This document shows positions 27,386 to 35,980 of a stretch of 64,000 bases of DNA, piece by piece (the first letter of the stretch is position 1; every line of letters begins with the position of its first letter). The notes beneath the pieces were generated by a model. The model saw nothing but the letters and a program-made list of their open reading frames with translations, searched no databases and was not told where the DNA came from. Made by a program: the position numbers and the translations under genes. The stretch covers positions 62,001 through 126,000 of the forward strand of contig NZ_VKKH01000007.1 of the NCBI RefSeq assembly GCF_007197995.1, given 5' to 3'. The DNA is from Aliiglaciecola sp. M165 (GTDB lineage: Bacteria > Pseudomonadota > Gammaproteobacteria > Enterobacterales > Alteromonadaceae).

Positions 27386-28609
27386 ATGACTTTATTAGCT
27401 CCACCTCCACGACTACTTATGGGACCAGGTCCTATCAATTGCTATCCACGGGTGTTAAACGCAATGTCAACCCAGCTAATTGGCCAATATGATCCAGTGA
27501 TGACCCAATATATGAATGAGGTCATGACACTCTACCGCCAGGTGTTTTTGACCCAGAATCATGCGACTTTACTTATTGATGGAACATCGCGGGCCGGCAT
27601 AGAAGCGGTGTTAGTTTCTTGCATCGAGCCCGGCGACAAGGTGCTTGTTCCAATATTTGGGCGTTTTGGTCACCTACTAGCGGAAATAGCTGAACGTGCT
27701 GGTGCTAAGGTTCACCGAATTGAAGTACCGTGGGGGCAAGTATTTGAACCGGAACAAATAGAACAAGCAATAAAATCAGTTCGCCCCAAAGTGTTGGCTA
27801 TGGTACAAGGTGATACATCCACAACGATGTTACAACCTCTTGAGCATCTTGGCGCTTTATGTGAAAAATATAATGTGCTTTTTTATAGTGATGCAACCGC
27901 GTCCATTGGCGGTAATCCATTCAAAACTGACGAATGGAAACTCGATGCGGTTTCTGTAGGATTGCAAAAGTGTCTTGGCGGTCCATCTGGTAGTGCCCCA
28001 ATAACATTGAGTGACAAATACGTCGAAATAGTAAGAAAGCGTCATCACGTTGAAGCCGGTATACGCACTACCGAACATGAACACGGTATGGGATCACGGA
28101 TCCAATCCAATTATTTTGATATCCCAATGATCTTAGATTATTGGTCTGAAGAACGACTCAATCATCATACTGAAGCGACTTCCATGCTTTATTGCGCAAG
28201 AGAATGTGCTATTCAAATACTCGAAGAAGGCATTGAAGCGTCTATCCATCGACATCAATTGCATGGAAACGCTATGCTCGCCGGAGTCGAAGGCCTAAAC
28301 CTAAAGGTCTTTGGTGATGTTAAAAATAAAATGACCAATGTCGTGGGTGTATACATCCCTGAAGGCATTGACGGTGAGCAAATTCGTCACACTATGCTGC
28401 ATGATTTTAATATTGAAATTGGAACCTCTTTTGGTCCCCTACACGGTAAAATTTGGCGAATCGGTACAATGGGCTATAACGCGAGAAAAGATGCAGTGCT
28501 GCATACCCTTCAAGCCTTGGAGAACACACTTCGACGCTCAGGTCACGTATTGAATCCTGGTGACGCTACTGATTGCGCCTATCAAGTATATGCAAAGGAG
28601 GAAGTATAA
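27386..28609 (+). CDS. pucG: Class V aminotransferase, probable (S)-ureidoglycine-glyoxylate aminotransferase
   Basis: A 407-residue PLP enzyme. The N-terminal MGPGPINCYPRVLNAMS and Lys195 in SVGLQKCLGGPSG are typical of the PucG/HpxJ group; DATASIGG carries the PLP-contacting Asp. The reaction transfers the amino group of ureidoglycine to glyoxylate, giving oxalurate and glycine. Serine or alanine-glyoxylate aminotransferase is the alternative, but the neighbouring allantoate amidohydrolase, whose product is ureidoglycine, favours PucG. The stop overlaps the next start by one base (TAATG). Confidence 0.85.
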   Translation: MTLLAPPPRLLMGPGPINCYPRVLNAMSTQLIGQYDPVMTQYMNEVMTLYRQVFLTQNHATLLIDGTSRAGIEAVLVSCIEPGDKVLVPIFGRFGHLLAEIAERAGAKVHRIEVPWGQVFEPEQIEQAIKSVRPKVLAMVQGDTSTTMLQPLEHLGALCEKYNVLFYSDATASIGGNPFKTDEWKLDAVSVGLQKCLGGPSGSAPITLSDKYVEIVRKRHHVEAGIRTTEHEHGMGSRIQSNYFDIPMILDYWSEERLNHHTEATSMLYCARECAIQILEEGIEASIHRHQLHGNAMLAGVEGLNLKVFGDVKNKMTNVVGVYIPEGIDGEQIRHTMLHDFNIEIGTSFGPLHGKIWRIGTMGYNARKDAVLHTLQALENTLRRSGHVLNPGDATDCAYQVYAKEEV

Positions 28610-29859
28610 TGCCACTAACTCCTTATGCTAAAAAAGTGATGAAGCGATGTGAAAAACTGGCCCAATTTAGTCAACATCCAGACTATATCGACAGGCGCTA
28701 TTTAACCAAAGAGCATAAAAACGCTAATCTCCAAGTTGCAAAATGGATGCAGCAAGCGGGTATGCGCACCTGGCAAGATGAGGCCGGAAATCAATGGGGT
28801 AGCTACCGAAGTTCAAGTCCAAATGCCAAATCACTAATCATTGGTAGTCATTTAGACACTGTTCCTGATAGTGGCAAATATGATGGAATTCTTGGTGTGC
28901 TGCTCCCTATCAGCCTGGTGCAGTATTTTCACGATCATAAACAATCTTTGCCTTTTCATCTCGATATTGTTGCCTTCGCTGACGAAGAGGGCACGCGTTT
29001 TGGTACTACATTGTTAGGTAGCCGCGCAGTTGCAGGGACTTGGCAAGAAAAATGGGGATGTCTTCGAGATAGTGACGATATTAATCTCAGTTCCGCTATG
29101 CGCGAGTTTGGCTTAGATATCAACAAAATTCATGCAGCTGCACGATCAGTTGACGACACAATGGGGTTTCTTGAAATTCATATTGAGCAAGGCCCTGTAT
29201 TGGAAAGCAGAGGCTTACCTGTTGGGGTGGTTGATGGAATTGCCGGAGCCAAACGTTTTGAAATTAGTGTCGTTGGACATGCTGGACATGCTGGTACAGT
29301 TCCCATGGAATTGCGTCAAGATGCGCTTGCTGGCAGTGCACAAATGATCGTTATGATTGAAAAAGCCGCAAAAGAGCATGGTGTCGTAGCAACTGTCGGT
29401 CAAATCCACTCTTCCAGTAATGCGGTAAACGTTATCAATGGGAACGTCGTTTTTAGTCTTGATGTGCGAAGTTTGGACAATCAAAAAAGAGATCGCTGTA
29501 TTGATGAAATAATGAACGCTATCGAACATATTGCAGGTTACCGCGGGCTAGATGCCAAAATACGAATGACACATGACGCAGATGCCACACATTGCGACAA
29601 AATGTTGATGGATGAGTTACGAATAGCTTGTGAAAACTCGGGAATTGAACCATTTAATTTAAGTTCAGGTGCCGGACACGATGCCATGGCAATAGCCGAT
29701 TTGTGTCCAGTGGCGATGCTATTCGTGCGGTGTGCAAAAGGTATCAGTCATCATCCCTCGGAAGCGGTTACCTTCGAAGATGTCTTAAATGCAATGTTAG
29801 TTGCTCGTTCATTTATTGAACTTAAAGCACGGACCTGTGAGCACGAATTAGTTGCATAA
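28609..29859 (+). CDS. allC: Allantoate amidohydrolase (M20 family)
   Basis: A 416-residue zinc hydrolase of the hydantoinase/carbamoylase group: GSHLDTVPDSGKYDG and FADEEGTRFG hold metal ligands, IEQGPVLE the catalytic region, and SHHPSEAVT the last ligand. I take ATG 28609 as the start because AAGGAGGA stands at 28595-28602 and the codon overlaps the pucG stop; an in-frame ATG 12 codons earlier has no such site. It hydrolyses allantoate to ureidoglycine, ammonia and CO2. N-carbamoyl amino-acid hydrolase is the alternative, made unlikely by the purine genes around it. Confidence 0.87.
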   Translation: MPLTPYAKKVMKRCEKLAQFSQHPDYIDRRYLTKEHKNANLQVAKWMQQAGMRTWQDEAGNQWGSYRSSSPNAKSLIIGSHLDTVPDSGKYDGILGVLLPISLVQYFHDHKQSLPFHLDIVAFADEEGTRFGTTLLGSRAVAGTWQEKWGCLRDSDDINLSSAMREFGLDINKIHAAARSVDDTMGFLEIHIEQGPVLESRGLPVGVVDGIAGAKRFEISVVGHAGHAGTVPMELRQDALAGSAQMIVMIEKAAKEHGVVATVGQIHSSSNAVNVINGNVVFSLDVRSLDNQKRDRCIDEIMNAIEHIAGYRGLDAKIRMTHDADATHCDKMLMDELRIACENSGIEPFNLSSGAGHDAMAIADLCPVAMLFVRCAKGISHHPSEAVTFEDVLNAMLVARSFIELKARTCEHELVA

Positions 29860-29864
29860 AAGAA

Positions 29865-30719
29865 TCAATTGTCAATGGGCAAGTTATTGTCACTTCCCCA
29901 CTCGCTCCATGAACCGTCATACACTGCCCAGTCGTTTATTCCCAATTCATGGGCAGCCAATGCTAATATACATGCGGTGACACCTGAGCCGCAGGTGAAT
30001 ACCCAATATTTTTGGGGTTGCACTTTGAGGCCATCAAATATTTGTTTCAAAGTAGCGCGATCCTGCAAATACCCATCGTTGACCAGCTTGGCATAATGAA
30101 GATTGTGCGCACCTGGAATATGACCAGAGCGAACCCCTGCTCTAGGTTCAGGTTCCGTTCCATTAAATCTAGCTGCGCCACGAGCATCACAAACCGTCAG
30201 CTTGTTATGGGGTAGATCTTTTAAAATTTCAGATTTATCGCAGACCAAATTGGAATTAAAATGCGCTAGATATTGGCTCTTGCTTTGCAAATTGGTGTCG
30301 GTCAGTTGTTCGGTATCGTTACCCGCTTCTATCCAAGCTTTAAGTCCGCCGTTTAACACGTAAACCTGTTGATGTCCCATGCACTTTAACATCCACCAAA
30401 CTCTAGGCGCACTAAACAAGCCTTGATTGTCGTATACAACCAACGCATCTTCATTTGTAATACCTAGTGCAGACATGTGCCTTGAAAACTCACTTTGCGT
30501 CGGCAACATGTGAGGCAAAGAGGACGTTTTGTCAACAAACACATTTTCAAAATCAAACAAGATTGAACCGGGGATAACCCTGTCCGAATCTACAATGCCT
30601 GAATTGTTGACGGGAAATTTCATGTGGGTGTAAAGCACTTTAAAATTGTCTAGTTTAAGTAAGTCTAATAAACCTTTAATGTCCAACAAGGCACTTGTTG
30701 AGGTAACACTAAAATTCAT
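29865..30719 (-). CDS. Two-domain sulfurtransferase (rhodanese, SseA-type)
   Basis: A 284-residue tandem rhodanese. The first domain is inactive (DNQGLFSAPRVWWML where the Cys loop would be preceded), while the second carries the active-site loop CGSGVTACILALAAHE, whose CGSGVTA sequence is the 3-mercaptopyruvate sulfurtransferase version. It moves sulfur from mercaptopyruvate to an acceptor. It lies within the purine region and might serve sulfuration of the molybdenum cofactor of XdhB, but no direct evidence supports this. The start overlaps the end of the upstream monooxygenase-like gene by 11 bases. Confidence 0.9.
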   Translation of the reverse strand: MNFSVTSTSALLDIKGLLDLLKLDNFKVLYTHMKFPVNNSGIVDSDRVIPGSILFDFENVFVDKTSSLPHMLPTQSEFSRHMSALGITNEDALVVYDNQGLFSAPRVWWMLKCMGHQQVYVLNGGLKAWIEAGNDTEQLTDTNLQSKSQYLAHFNSNLVCDKSEILKDLPHNKLTVCDARGAARFNGTEPEPRAGVRSGHIPGAHNLHYAKLVNDGYLQDRATLKQIFDGLKVQPQKYWVFTCGSGVTACILALAAHELGINDWAVYDGSWSEWGSDNNLPIDN

Positions 30720-31011
30720 AGTGTTTTTCTACTTTGGCAATTCTTACAATGTAGCGTTCGTACCACTTTTCGCGACCGGCTTTTTGGGCAGCCAAGTGTT
30801 CATTATTCTGTTTCCATGCTTTAATTGATTCTAAATCTCGCCAGTAGGACACCGTTATGCCAATGTCTTCCCTTGCGGATTCTATCCCGAGGTATCCTGG
30901 CTGTTGTGCAGCCAAGCTAGCCATTAATTCGGAGATAGACCCATATCCATCGTCTACATTGGAACGTTTTGATGTAAATATTACAGCATAATATGGGGGT
31001 GTATATGTCAT
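30709..31011 (-). CDS. Antibiotic-biosynthesis-monooxygenase-like (ABM domain) protein
   Basis: About 100 residues with the dimeric alpha/beta barrel of ABM proteins (YYAVIFTSKRS; GYLGIESARED; SYWRDLESIKAWKQN). The WRDLES-AWK pattern is common in haem- or quinol-related ABM proteins of unknown substrate. I choose ATG 31011 because GAGGAG lies nine bases ahead; longer versions starting at 31017 or 31068 are possible. It is coupled by overlap to the downstream sulfurtransferase. Confidence 0.75.
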   Translation of the reverse strand: MTYTPPYYAVIFTSKRSNVDDGYGSISELMASLAAQQPGYLGIESAREDIGITVSYWRDLESIKAWKQNNEHLAAQKAGREKWYERYIVRIAKVEKHYEF

Positions 31012-31071
31012 CAGCATTTGCTCCTCGAATTGTGCACTTGTTATATTAATCTGTATTAAGTTGAGCAAACA

Positions 31072-31677
31072 ATGATTTTACGGTTTTTCATTTTACTATT
31101 CACGACAACCCTGTTGGCCTGCCAACCTATTAAGCAATCAGGAACCCAAGTGAACGAAGACAAAGCGTTATCTGTGCAACAAATTGTAGAAGCTCTGCAG
31201 TTGGAACCTCATGTTGAGGGGGGATACTTTAAACAAACCTTTAAAGCAAATGGTGACATTGTCATCGACACAGATAAAGGTGCTCGGGTCACTATGACCT
31301 CAATCTACTATTTATTGACCGCTGACTCCCCTATTGGACATTTTCATAAAAACACCTCTGATATCATGCATTATTTCCATGCAGGCGATCCCATTACCTA
31401 TTATTTGATGTATCCCAACGGCGATTTGCAACAAGTTGTTTTGGGGCCAGATTTATTAGCCGGCCACACATTGCAATTTGTCGTCAAAGGTGGAGTTTGG
31501 AAGGCTTCAAGGATAAGCACGGATGGCATATACGGCTATGGTCTCATCGGTGAAGCAGTGGCACCGGGATTTGAGTATGAAGATATGCAATTAGGAAAGA
31601 CCAGTGACTTGTTGTCAGACTTTCCGCAGCACGCAGACTTAATTCAGTCATTAAGTCGAGAAAATTCTGCTGATTAG
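31072..31677 (+). CDS. DUF985 cupin lipoprotein
   Basis: A 201-residue protein with a lipoprotein signal (FFILLFTTTLLACQ, lipobox LLAC, Cys17). The mature part is a DUF985 cupin: PHVEGGYFKQTF, TSIYYLLT, HKNTSDIMHYFHAGDP, and GFEYEDMQLG near the end. DUF985 proteins are usually cytoplasmic, so the lipid anchor is uncommon. Metal and substrate are unknown. It is transcribed divergently from the ABM-like gene and convergently with the adenine deaminase. Confidence 0.85.
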   Translation: MILRFFILLFTTTLLACQPIKQSGTQVNEDKALSVQQIVEALQLEPHVEGGYFKQTFKANGDIVIDTDKGARVTMTSIYYLLTADSPIGHFHKNTSDIMHYFHAGDPITYYLMYPNGDLQQVVLGPDLLAGHTLQFVVKGGVWKASRISTDGIYGYGLIGEAVAPGFEYEDMQLGKTSDLLSDFPQHADLIQSLSRENSAD

Positions 31678-31694
31678 ATAACCCTAAATTAGTG

Positions 31695-32696
31695 TCATTT
31701 CGCTAATGCTGCGTCGACCTGATTGAGCCAGTGCTTTTTTTGTTCCGCAGGCAAGAAGCTCCCAATAAAGCTATTCTTAACTAATTGGGTAATGGTAGAT
31801 TTGTCCAATTCAAAGGCGGTGTGTAATGCAAGATAATTTTCATTCAAATACCCTCCAAAATAGCTGGGATCGTCAGAATTTACCGTAACAAGTAAACCCT
31901 GATCCAACATCTTAAGAATATTGTGTTGGGTCATGTCATCAAACACACAAAGCTTAGTATTAGATAAGGGACATACCGTCAAGGCTATTTGATGTAATTT
32001 AAGATAATCTATTAATTTTGGATCTTCGTCGCTGCGCACTCCGTGATCAATGCGATCGACATGTAAAAGCTGAATGGCTTCCCACACGTAATCAGCGGGC
32101 CCCTCTTCTCCCGCATGTGCAACTTTTAACAAGCCTAATTCCGCTGACTTAGAAAAAACTTGAGCAAACTTACGTGGCGGATTGCCCTGCTCTGAACTGT
32201 CTAATCCAACGGCTTTTACGTCTGCTAAATAGTTTTTGGCGGCATCAAGTGTGAGTAATGCATCCTCTTGTGACAAATGACGTAAAAAAGATAAAATTAA
32301 GTAAACTGACTGGCCCCACTCGGACTCAGCTTGTTTAATAGCACGTAAAAAGCCAGGCATGAAAACATCAAATCCAATACCTCGGTGAGTATGGGTTTGC
32401 GGGTCAAACATTATTTCTGTGTGAACGATATTCTGCTCTTTGCACTTGCATAGGTATTGCCACATGAGTTGATAAAAATCATCTTCATCAATGAGTACCG
32501 ATGCCCCCAGATAATAAAGATCTAAAAAGCTTTGTAAGTCTTCAAAATTATAAGCCTGATGGATTTGTTCAATATTTTTGTAGGGTAAATCGATTTGATG
32601 TTTACGACTTAAGCTGAGCAGCAACTCAGGTTCAAGAGAACCCTCGATATGTAAATGAAGTTCCGCTTTAGGCAGCGATTGAATAAAAGACTGCAA
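31695..32696 (-). CDS. Adenine deaminase, adenosine-deaminase superfamily
   Basis: A 333-residue zinc amidohydrolase: KAELHLHIEGSLEPE (metal His pair), KVAHAGEEGPADYV (catalytic Glu region), DHGVRSDEDP and VNSDDPSYFGGY (metal Asp). The SSEQGNPPRKFAQVF stretch is characteristic of the Aah1-like adenine deaminases rather than adenosine deaminase. It converts adenine to hypoxanthine, supplying XdhAB. Third gene of a leftward set tetR-puuE-ade with gaps of 15 and 16 bases. Confidence 0.88.
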   Translation of the reverse strand: MQSFIQSLPKAELHLHIEGSLEPELLLSLSRKHQIDLPYKNIEQIHQAYNFEDLQSFLDLYYLGASVLIDEDDFYQLMWQYLCKCKEQNIVHTEIMFDPQTHTHRGIGFDVFMPGFLRAIKQAESEWGQSVYLILSFLRHLSQEDALLTLDAAKNYLADVKAVGLDSSEQGNPPRKFAQVFSKSAELGLLKVAHAGEEGPADYVWEAIQLLHVDRIDHGVRSDEDPKLIDYLKLHQIALTVCPLSNTKLCVFDDMTQHNILKMLDQGLLVTVNSDDPSYFGGYLNENYLALHTAFELDKSTITQLVKNSFIGSFLPAEQKKHWLNQVDAALAK

Positions 32697-32712
32697 TTCA
32701 AAATTCCTCTAA

Positions 32713-33624
32713 TTAAGTCGGCTCGCGCATTGGAAAGTTAGCCTGCCAATGCTCGGCAATCTGCTGCCGAGTGCACAACCAAACACCTTGATGCTGTGTT
32801 ATATATTCGATGAAACGCTTTACCGCTGCGAGTCTGGCAGGTCTACCCGCGATTCTGCAATGCAAACCAATTGAGAGCATCTTGGGCGACTTTTCACCTT
32901 CTTTGTACAGCACGTCAAAAGCGTCTTTAAGATAAGTATAAAACTGTTCGGCACAATTGAAGCCCTGTGCCGTGGCAAAGCGCATATCATTGGTATCTAA
33001 AGTGTAGGGTACAATCAAAAGCGGCTTGCTGTAGTGGTAATCGTAATAGGGTAGATCATCTGAATAGGAATCAGCGCAATACAAAATATCATCACGCTCT
33101 GCGACAAGAGCAAGTGTATTGGGACTAGTGCGACCCGTGTACCAACCCGCCGGTTTGCTTCCAGTGATCCTCTCGTGTAATTGGATAGATGCTTCCATTA
33201 ATTTGCGTTCGGTATCAACTTCCATAGTTTGATAATCAATCCAGCGCATTGCATGACTGGCGATTTCCCAACCACTTTCCAACATGGCTTCAACGACTTC
33301 TGGGTTTCGTTGCAATGCCATAGTGACCCCAAATACGGTTGTTGGAATGTTAAACTCTTCAAACAAACGATGTAAACGCCAAAACCCGGCACGACTGCCA
33401 TATTCGTAAATGGATTCCATACTTAGATGACGGTCTTGATATGCCTTAGCACCGATAATTTCAGATAAAAACACTTCTGAAGATGGATCACCGTGCAATG
33501 TGCTGTTCTCTGCCCCTTCCTCATAATTGACCACAAATTGCACAGCAATTTTTGCACCGCCGGGCCAATTTGCGTGCGGCGGGTGCTGTCCATAACCAAT
33601 TAGATCACGAGGATAAACTGACAT
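32713..33624 (-). CDS. puuE: Allantoinase, polysaccharide-deacetylase type
   Basis: A 303-residue PuuE protein with NodB-like fold: NYEEGAENSTLHGD near the N-terminus, SMESIYEYGSRAGFWR, GWEIASHAMRWIDYQ and SIGLHCRIAGRPAR. This metal-independent or weakly metal-dependent allantoinase opens the hydantoin ring of allantoin to allantoate. Length is typical. It lies between the RutR-like regulator and adenine deaminase; its product feeds the AllC-type enzyme encoded 4 kb away. Confidence 0.93.
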   Translation of the reverse strand: MSVYPRDLIGYGQHPPHANWPGGAKIAVQFVVNYEEGAENSTLHGDPSSEVFLSEIIGAKAYQDRHLSMESIYEYGSRAGFWRLHRLFEEFNIPTTVFGVTMALQRNPEVVEAMLESGWEIASHAMRWIDYQTMEVDTERKLMEASIQLHERITGSKPAGWYTGRTSPNTLALVAERDDILYCADSYSDDLPYYDYHYSKPLLIVPYTLDTNDMRFATAQGFNCAEQFYTYLKDAFDVLYKEGEKSPKMLSIGLHCRIAGRPARLAAVKRFIEYITQHQGVWLCTRQQIAEHWQANFPMREPT

Positions 33625-33639
33625 TTTTTAGTGTTCTCA

Positions 33640-34284
33640 TCATTGGAACCTGCTTGGAACATTGAGCCCACAGCCTTTCAATATAAGCTCAATCAGAGAT
33701 TTTGTTGCTAGTGCATATTCTTCTCTGCCCATTTGCTCACCACGCAATTGAGTAATTTGTGCGGCAAAGTCAGCATAATGCTGACAACACGCCCAAATAT
33801 GAAAGAGCAAAAATTGCGCACTTTTTGTTTCAATTTTTCCTTGGTCTATCCAACTTTGCACAACGTCAACGCGCCCCTGCATCCAAGCAACATGCTGCTC
33901 TTTAAAAAATCCAGTTAGATTCTGCGCGCCATTGATAATTTCCAAAGCGAATATTCTAGAAGCTTCGGGCCTGACCAATGAAAATTCCATTTTCTCAGCA
34001 ACATAATGTGCGAGTGTTTCAGCAGGGTCATCTTCGCTAGTAGCCCTATCAAACGCCGAATTCCACAACTCTAAGATCTGTTCAAGTACGGCTAGATATA
34101 GATTCTCTTTACTTTTAAAGTAGTACAAAACATTGGTTTTAGGCAGACCTGCACGATCCGCAACCTGCTGAATTCTAGTCCCTTTAAGTCCATTTTTGGC
34201 AAATTCATGTTCAGCCGCAGCCAATATTAATTGTTTATTGGCGGCGCCAACTCGGCCTTCTTTATTGGTTTTATAATCGTTCAT
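33640..34284 (-). CDS. rutR: TetR-family regulator, RutR-like
   Basis: A 214-residue TetR protein with a helix-turn-helix (TRIQQVADRAGLPKTNVLYYF, residues about 36-56) and the C-terminal domain pattern of RutR (RPEASRIFALEIINGAQNL; HIWACCQHYADFAAQI). In E. coli RutR senses uracil or thymine and controls pyrimidine and purine catabolism. A near-perfect RutR operator lies at 34423 in the divergent gap to xdhA, which strongly supports the name and suggests control of both directions. Confidence 0.88.
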   Translation of the reverse strand: MNDYKTNKEGRVGAANKQLILAAAEHEFAKNGLKGTRIQQVADRAGLPKTNVLYYFKSKENLYLAVLEQILELWNSAFDRATSEDDPAETLAHYVAEKMEFSLVRPEASRIFALEIINGAQNLTGFFKEQHVAWMQGRVDVVQSWIDQGKIETKSAQFLLFHIWACCQHYADFAAQITQLRGEQMGREEYALATKSLIELILKGCGLNVPSRFQ

Positions 34285-34422
34285 GGTCCATTATTTCTGG
34301 TACAAGGTGAATTTTCAGGGCGCGACATACTTAATCGAGTATATCGATGACCAATGTATCATTTGTTTTTTACTTTTCTAAGTCAGAGTGAAAAATATTT
34401 TCATGCTTTACTATAAATTAAT

Positions 34423-34438
34423 TTGACCATTTGGTCAG
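34423..34438. promoter_or_regulatory. RutR operator between rutR and xdhA
   Basis: TTGACCA-TT-TGGTCAG matches the E. coli RutR consensus TTGACCAnnTGGTCAA at every fixed position but the last. It is the only such palindrome I see in the window and sits in the gap between the leftward rutR-puuE-ade genes and rightward xdhABC operon, placed to control both. Confidence 0.88.
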
Positions 34439-34540
34439 GTTTTATATTATGTCAGTAATTTGTCACTGTTAAAAATGGTTTGTTGCGACTTAAACTAGGT
34501 TTAAAAACTAATTTTTATCTGTAACCTGAAAGGATTAATT

Positions 34541-35980
34541 TTGATTAGCTTCATGCTCAATAAGCAACGTATTGACATCACTTCAATTCCAACGGACCTC
34601 ACCGTTTTGGAGTATTTACGTGAGCACCAATCCTTGTGCGGGACGAAAGAAGGCTGTGCGTCAGGAGATTGTGGAGCCTGTACTGTTGCATTAGTCGAAC
34701 CAAACAAAGAAGGCACGGACTTGACTTACCGAGCAATAAACAGCTGTATCACTTTCATGAGCACATTACATGGAAAACAACTTATAACTGTTGATCATCT
34801 ATCGTCTAATCAAACACTGCACCCAGTTCAAAAGGCCTTAGTAGACAACCATGCGTCTCAATGCGGATTTTGTACGCCCGGATTTGTCATGTCATTATTT
34901 GTTTTCTATCACCAACAAAAACTACTAGACAGACATAATTTGGAGCTGGCGCTTTCTGGAAACCTATGTCGTTGCACAGGTTATCGACCTATAATCGATG
35001 CGGCAAAACAAGCATGCAGCGATAAATTCGACGATCACTATGATCACGACAAATCGATCACCTTAGGTACGTTGATGAGCACCGCTAAAAATGAGGTGTC
35101 TATTCCGGGCCTTGTCGCTCCAACCAGCCTTCAGCAATTAGCTGACACACTAAAAGCACACCCAGATGGAAGACTGTTTTCTGGCAGCACAGATCTCGCG
35201 CTGGAGGTTACTCAACAAAATAGAACGTTACCTTGCCTTATCGATTTAAAAAGGGTGCCAGAGCTAAATTGTCTAAGATTAACTGCTGAAGTGTTAGAAA
35301 TTGGTGCTGCGCTTCCATTTGCCGATATAGAAGACGTACTTCTAACCCAGTTCCCACAGCTTAACGAATTATTCTGGCGATTTGCTTCTGTCCCAATTCG
35401 ACATCAAGCCACACTGGGCGGTAATGTCGCTAATGCATCCCCCATCGGTGACATGCCTCCGGTATTACTGGCGCTTAACGCTAAGATTCTCGTTGGGAAT
35501 GGTACCGAGACTCGATTGATACCCGCCAATTCGTTTTTTATCGACTATCGCAAAACAGCTCTTGCCAAGGGAGAGTTCATTCAAAGTATTCAAATACCCT
35601 TATTACCCAATCACGTTCATTTACGTGCTTATAAAATTTCTAAGCGAATGGAAGACGATATTTCTGCCGTTTGTGCTGTGTTTAACGTTCAAATCGAAAA
35701 CGGATTAATTACAGCAATTTCCACTGGGTTTGGTGGTGTAGCAGCAATACCTATGTTTGCATCCGAACTCAATGAAAAATTACTGGGGCTTCAATGGCAT
35801 GAATCTGCAACCATGACATTAGGTAAAGAGATTTTATCCCGTGCCTTTTCACCAATCGATGATGTGAGAGCCAGTGCCGAGTATAGAACAAATATGGTAA
35901 TGAATTTGTGGCACCGATTTTGGTTGGAAACCAATTCTGATCTACAAGCCGTTCAAACGCGGGTAAAGCAGCATGCGTAA
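34541..35980 (+). CDS. xdhA: Xanthine dehydrogenase small subunit (FeS/FAD)
   Basis: A 479-residue protein: N-terminal plant-type [2Fe-2S] domain (GTKEGCASGDCGACTVAL), second [2Fe-2S] domain (CGFCTPGF and LCRCTGYRPI), then the FAD domain (LFSGSTDLALEV; LGGNVANASPIGDMPP). It starts with TTG at 34541 behind AAAGGA; the first in-frame ATG is four codons later and has no fitting ribosome site. It accepts electrons from the molybdenum subunit and passes them to NAD. First gene of xdhABC-uraD-uraH-guaD-puuD, all overlapping or nearly so. Confidence 0.95.
   Translation: MISFMLNKQRIDITSIPTDLTVLEYLREHQSLCGTKEGCASGDCGACTVALVEPNKEGTDLTYRAINSCITFMSTLHGKQLITVDHLSSNQTLHPVQKALVDNHASQCGFCTPGFVMSLFVFYHQQKLLDRHNLELALSGNLCRCTGYRPIIDAAKQACSDKFDDHYDHDKSITLGTLMSTAKNEVSIPGLVAPTSLQQLADTLKAHPDGRLFSGSTDLALEVTQQNRTLPCLIDLKRVPELNCLRLTAEVLEIGAALPFADIEDVLLTQFPQLNELFWRFASVPIRHQATLGGNVANASPIGDMPPVLLALNAKILVGNGTETRLIPANSFFIDYRKTALAKGEFIQSIQIPLLPNHVHLRAYKISKRMEDDISAVCAVFNVQIENGLITAISTGFGGVAAIPMFASELNEKLLGLQWHESATMTLGKEILSRAFSPIDDVRASAEYRTNMVMNLWHRFWLETNSDLQAVQTRVKQHA

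Noticed and set aside
28573-28608. Extended N-terminus for the allantoate amidohydrolase
   Set aside because: A strong AAGGAGGA site sits just ahead of ATG 28609 and the shorter protein has the family N-terminus; the extension is inside pucG.
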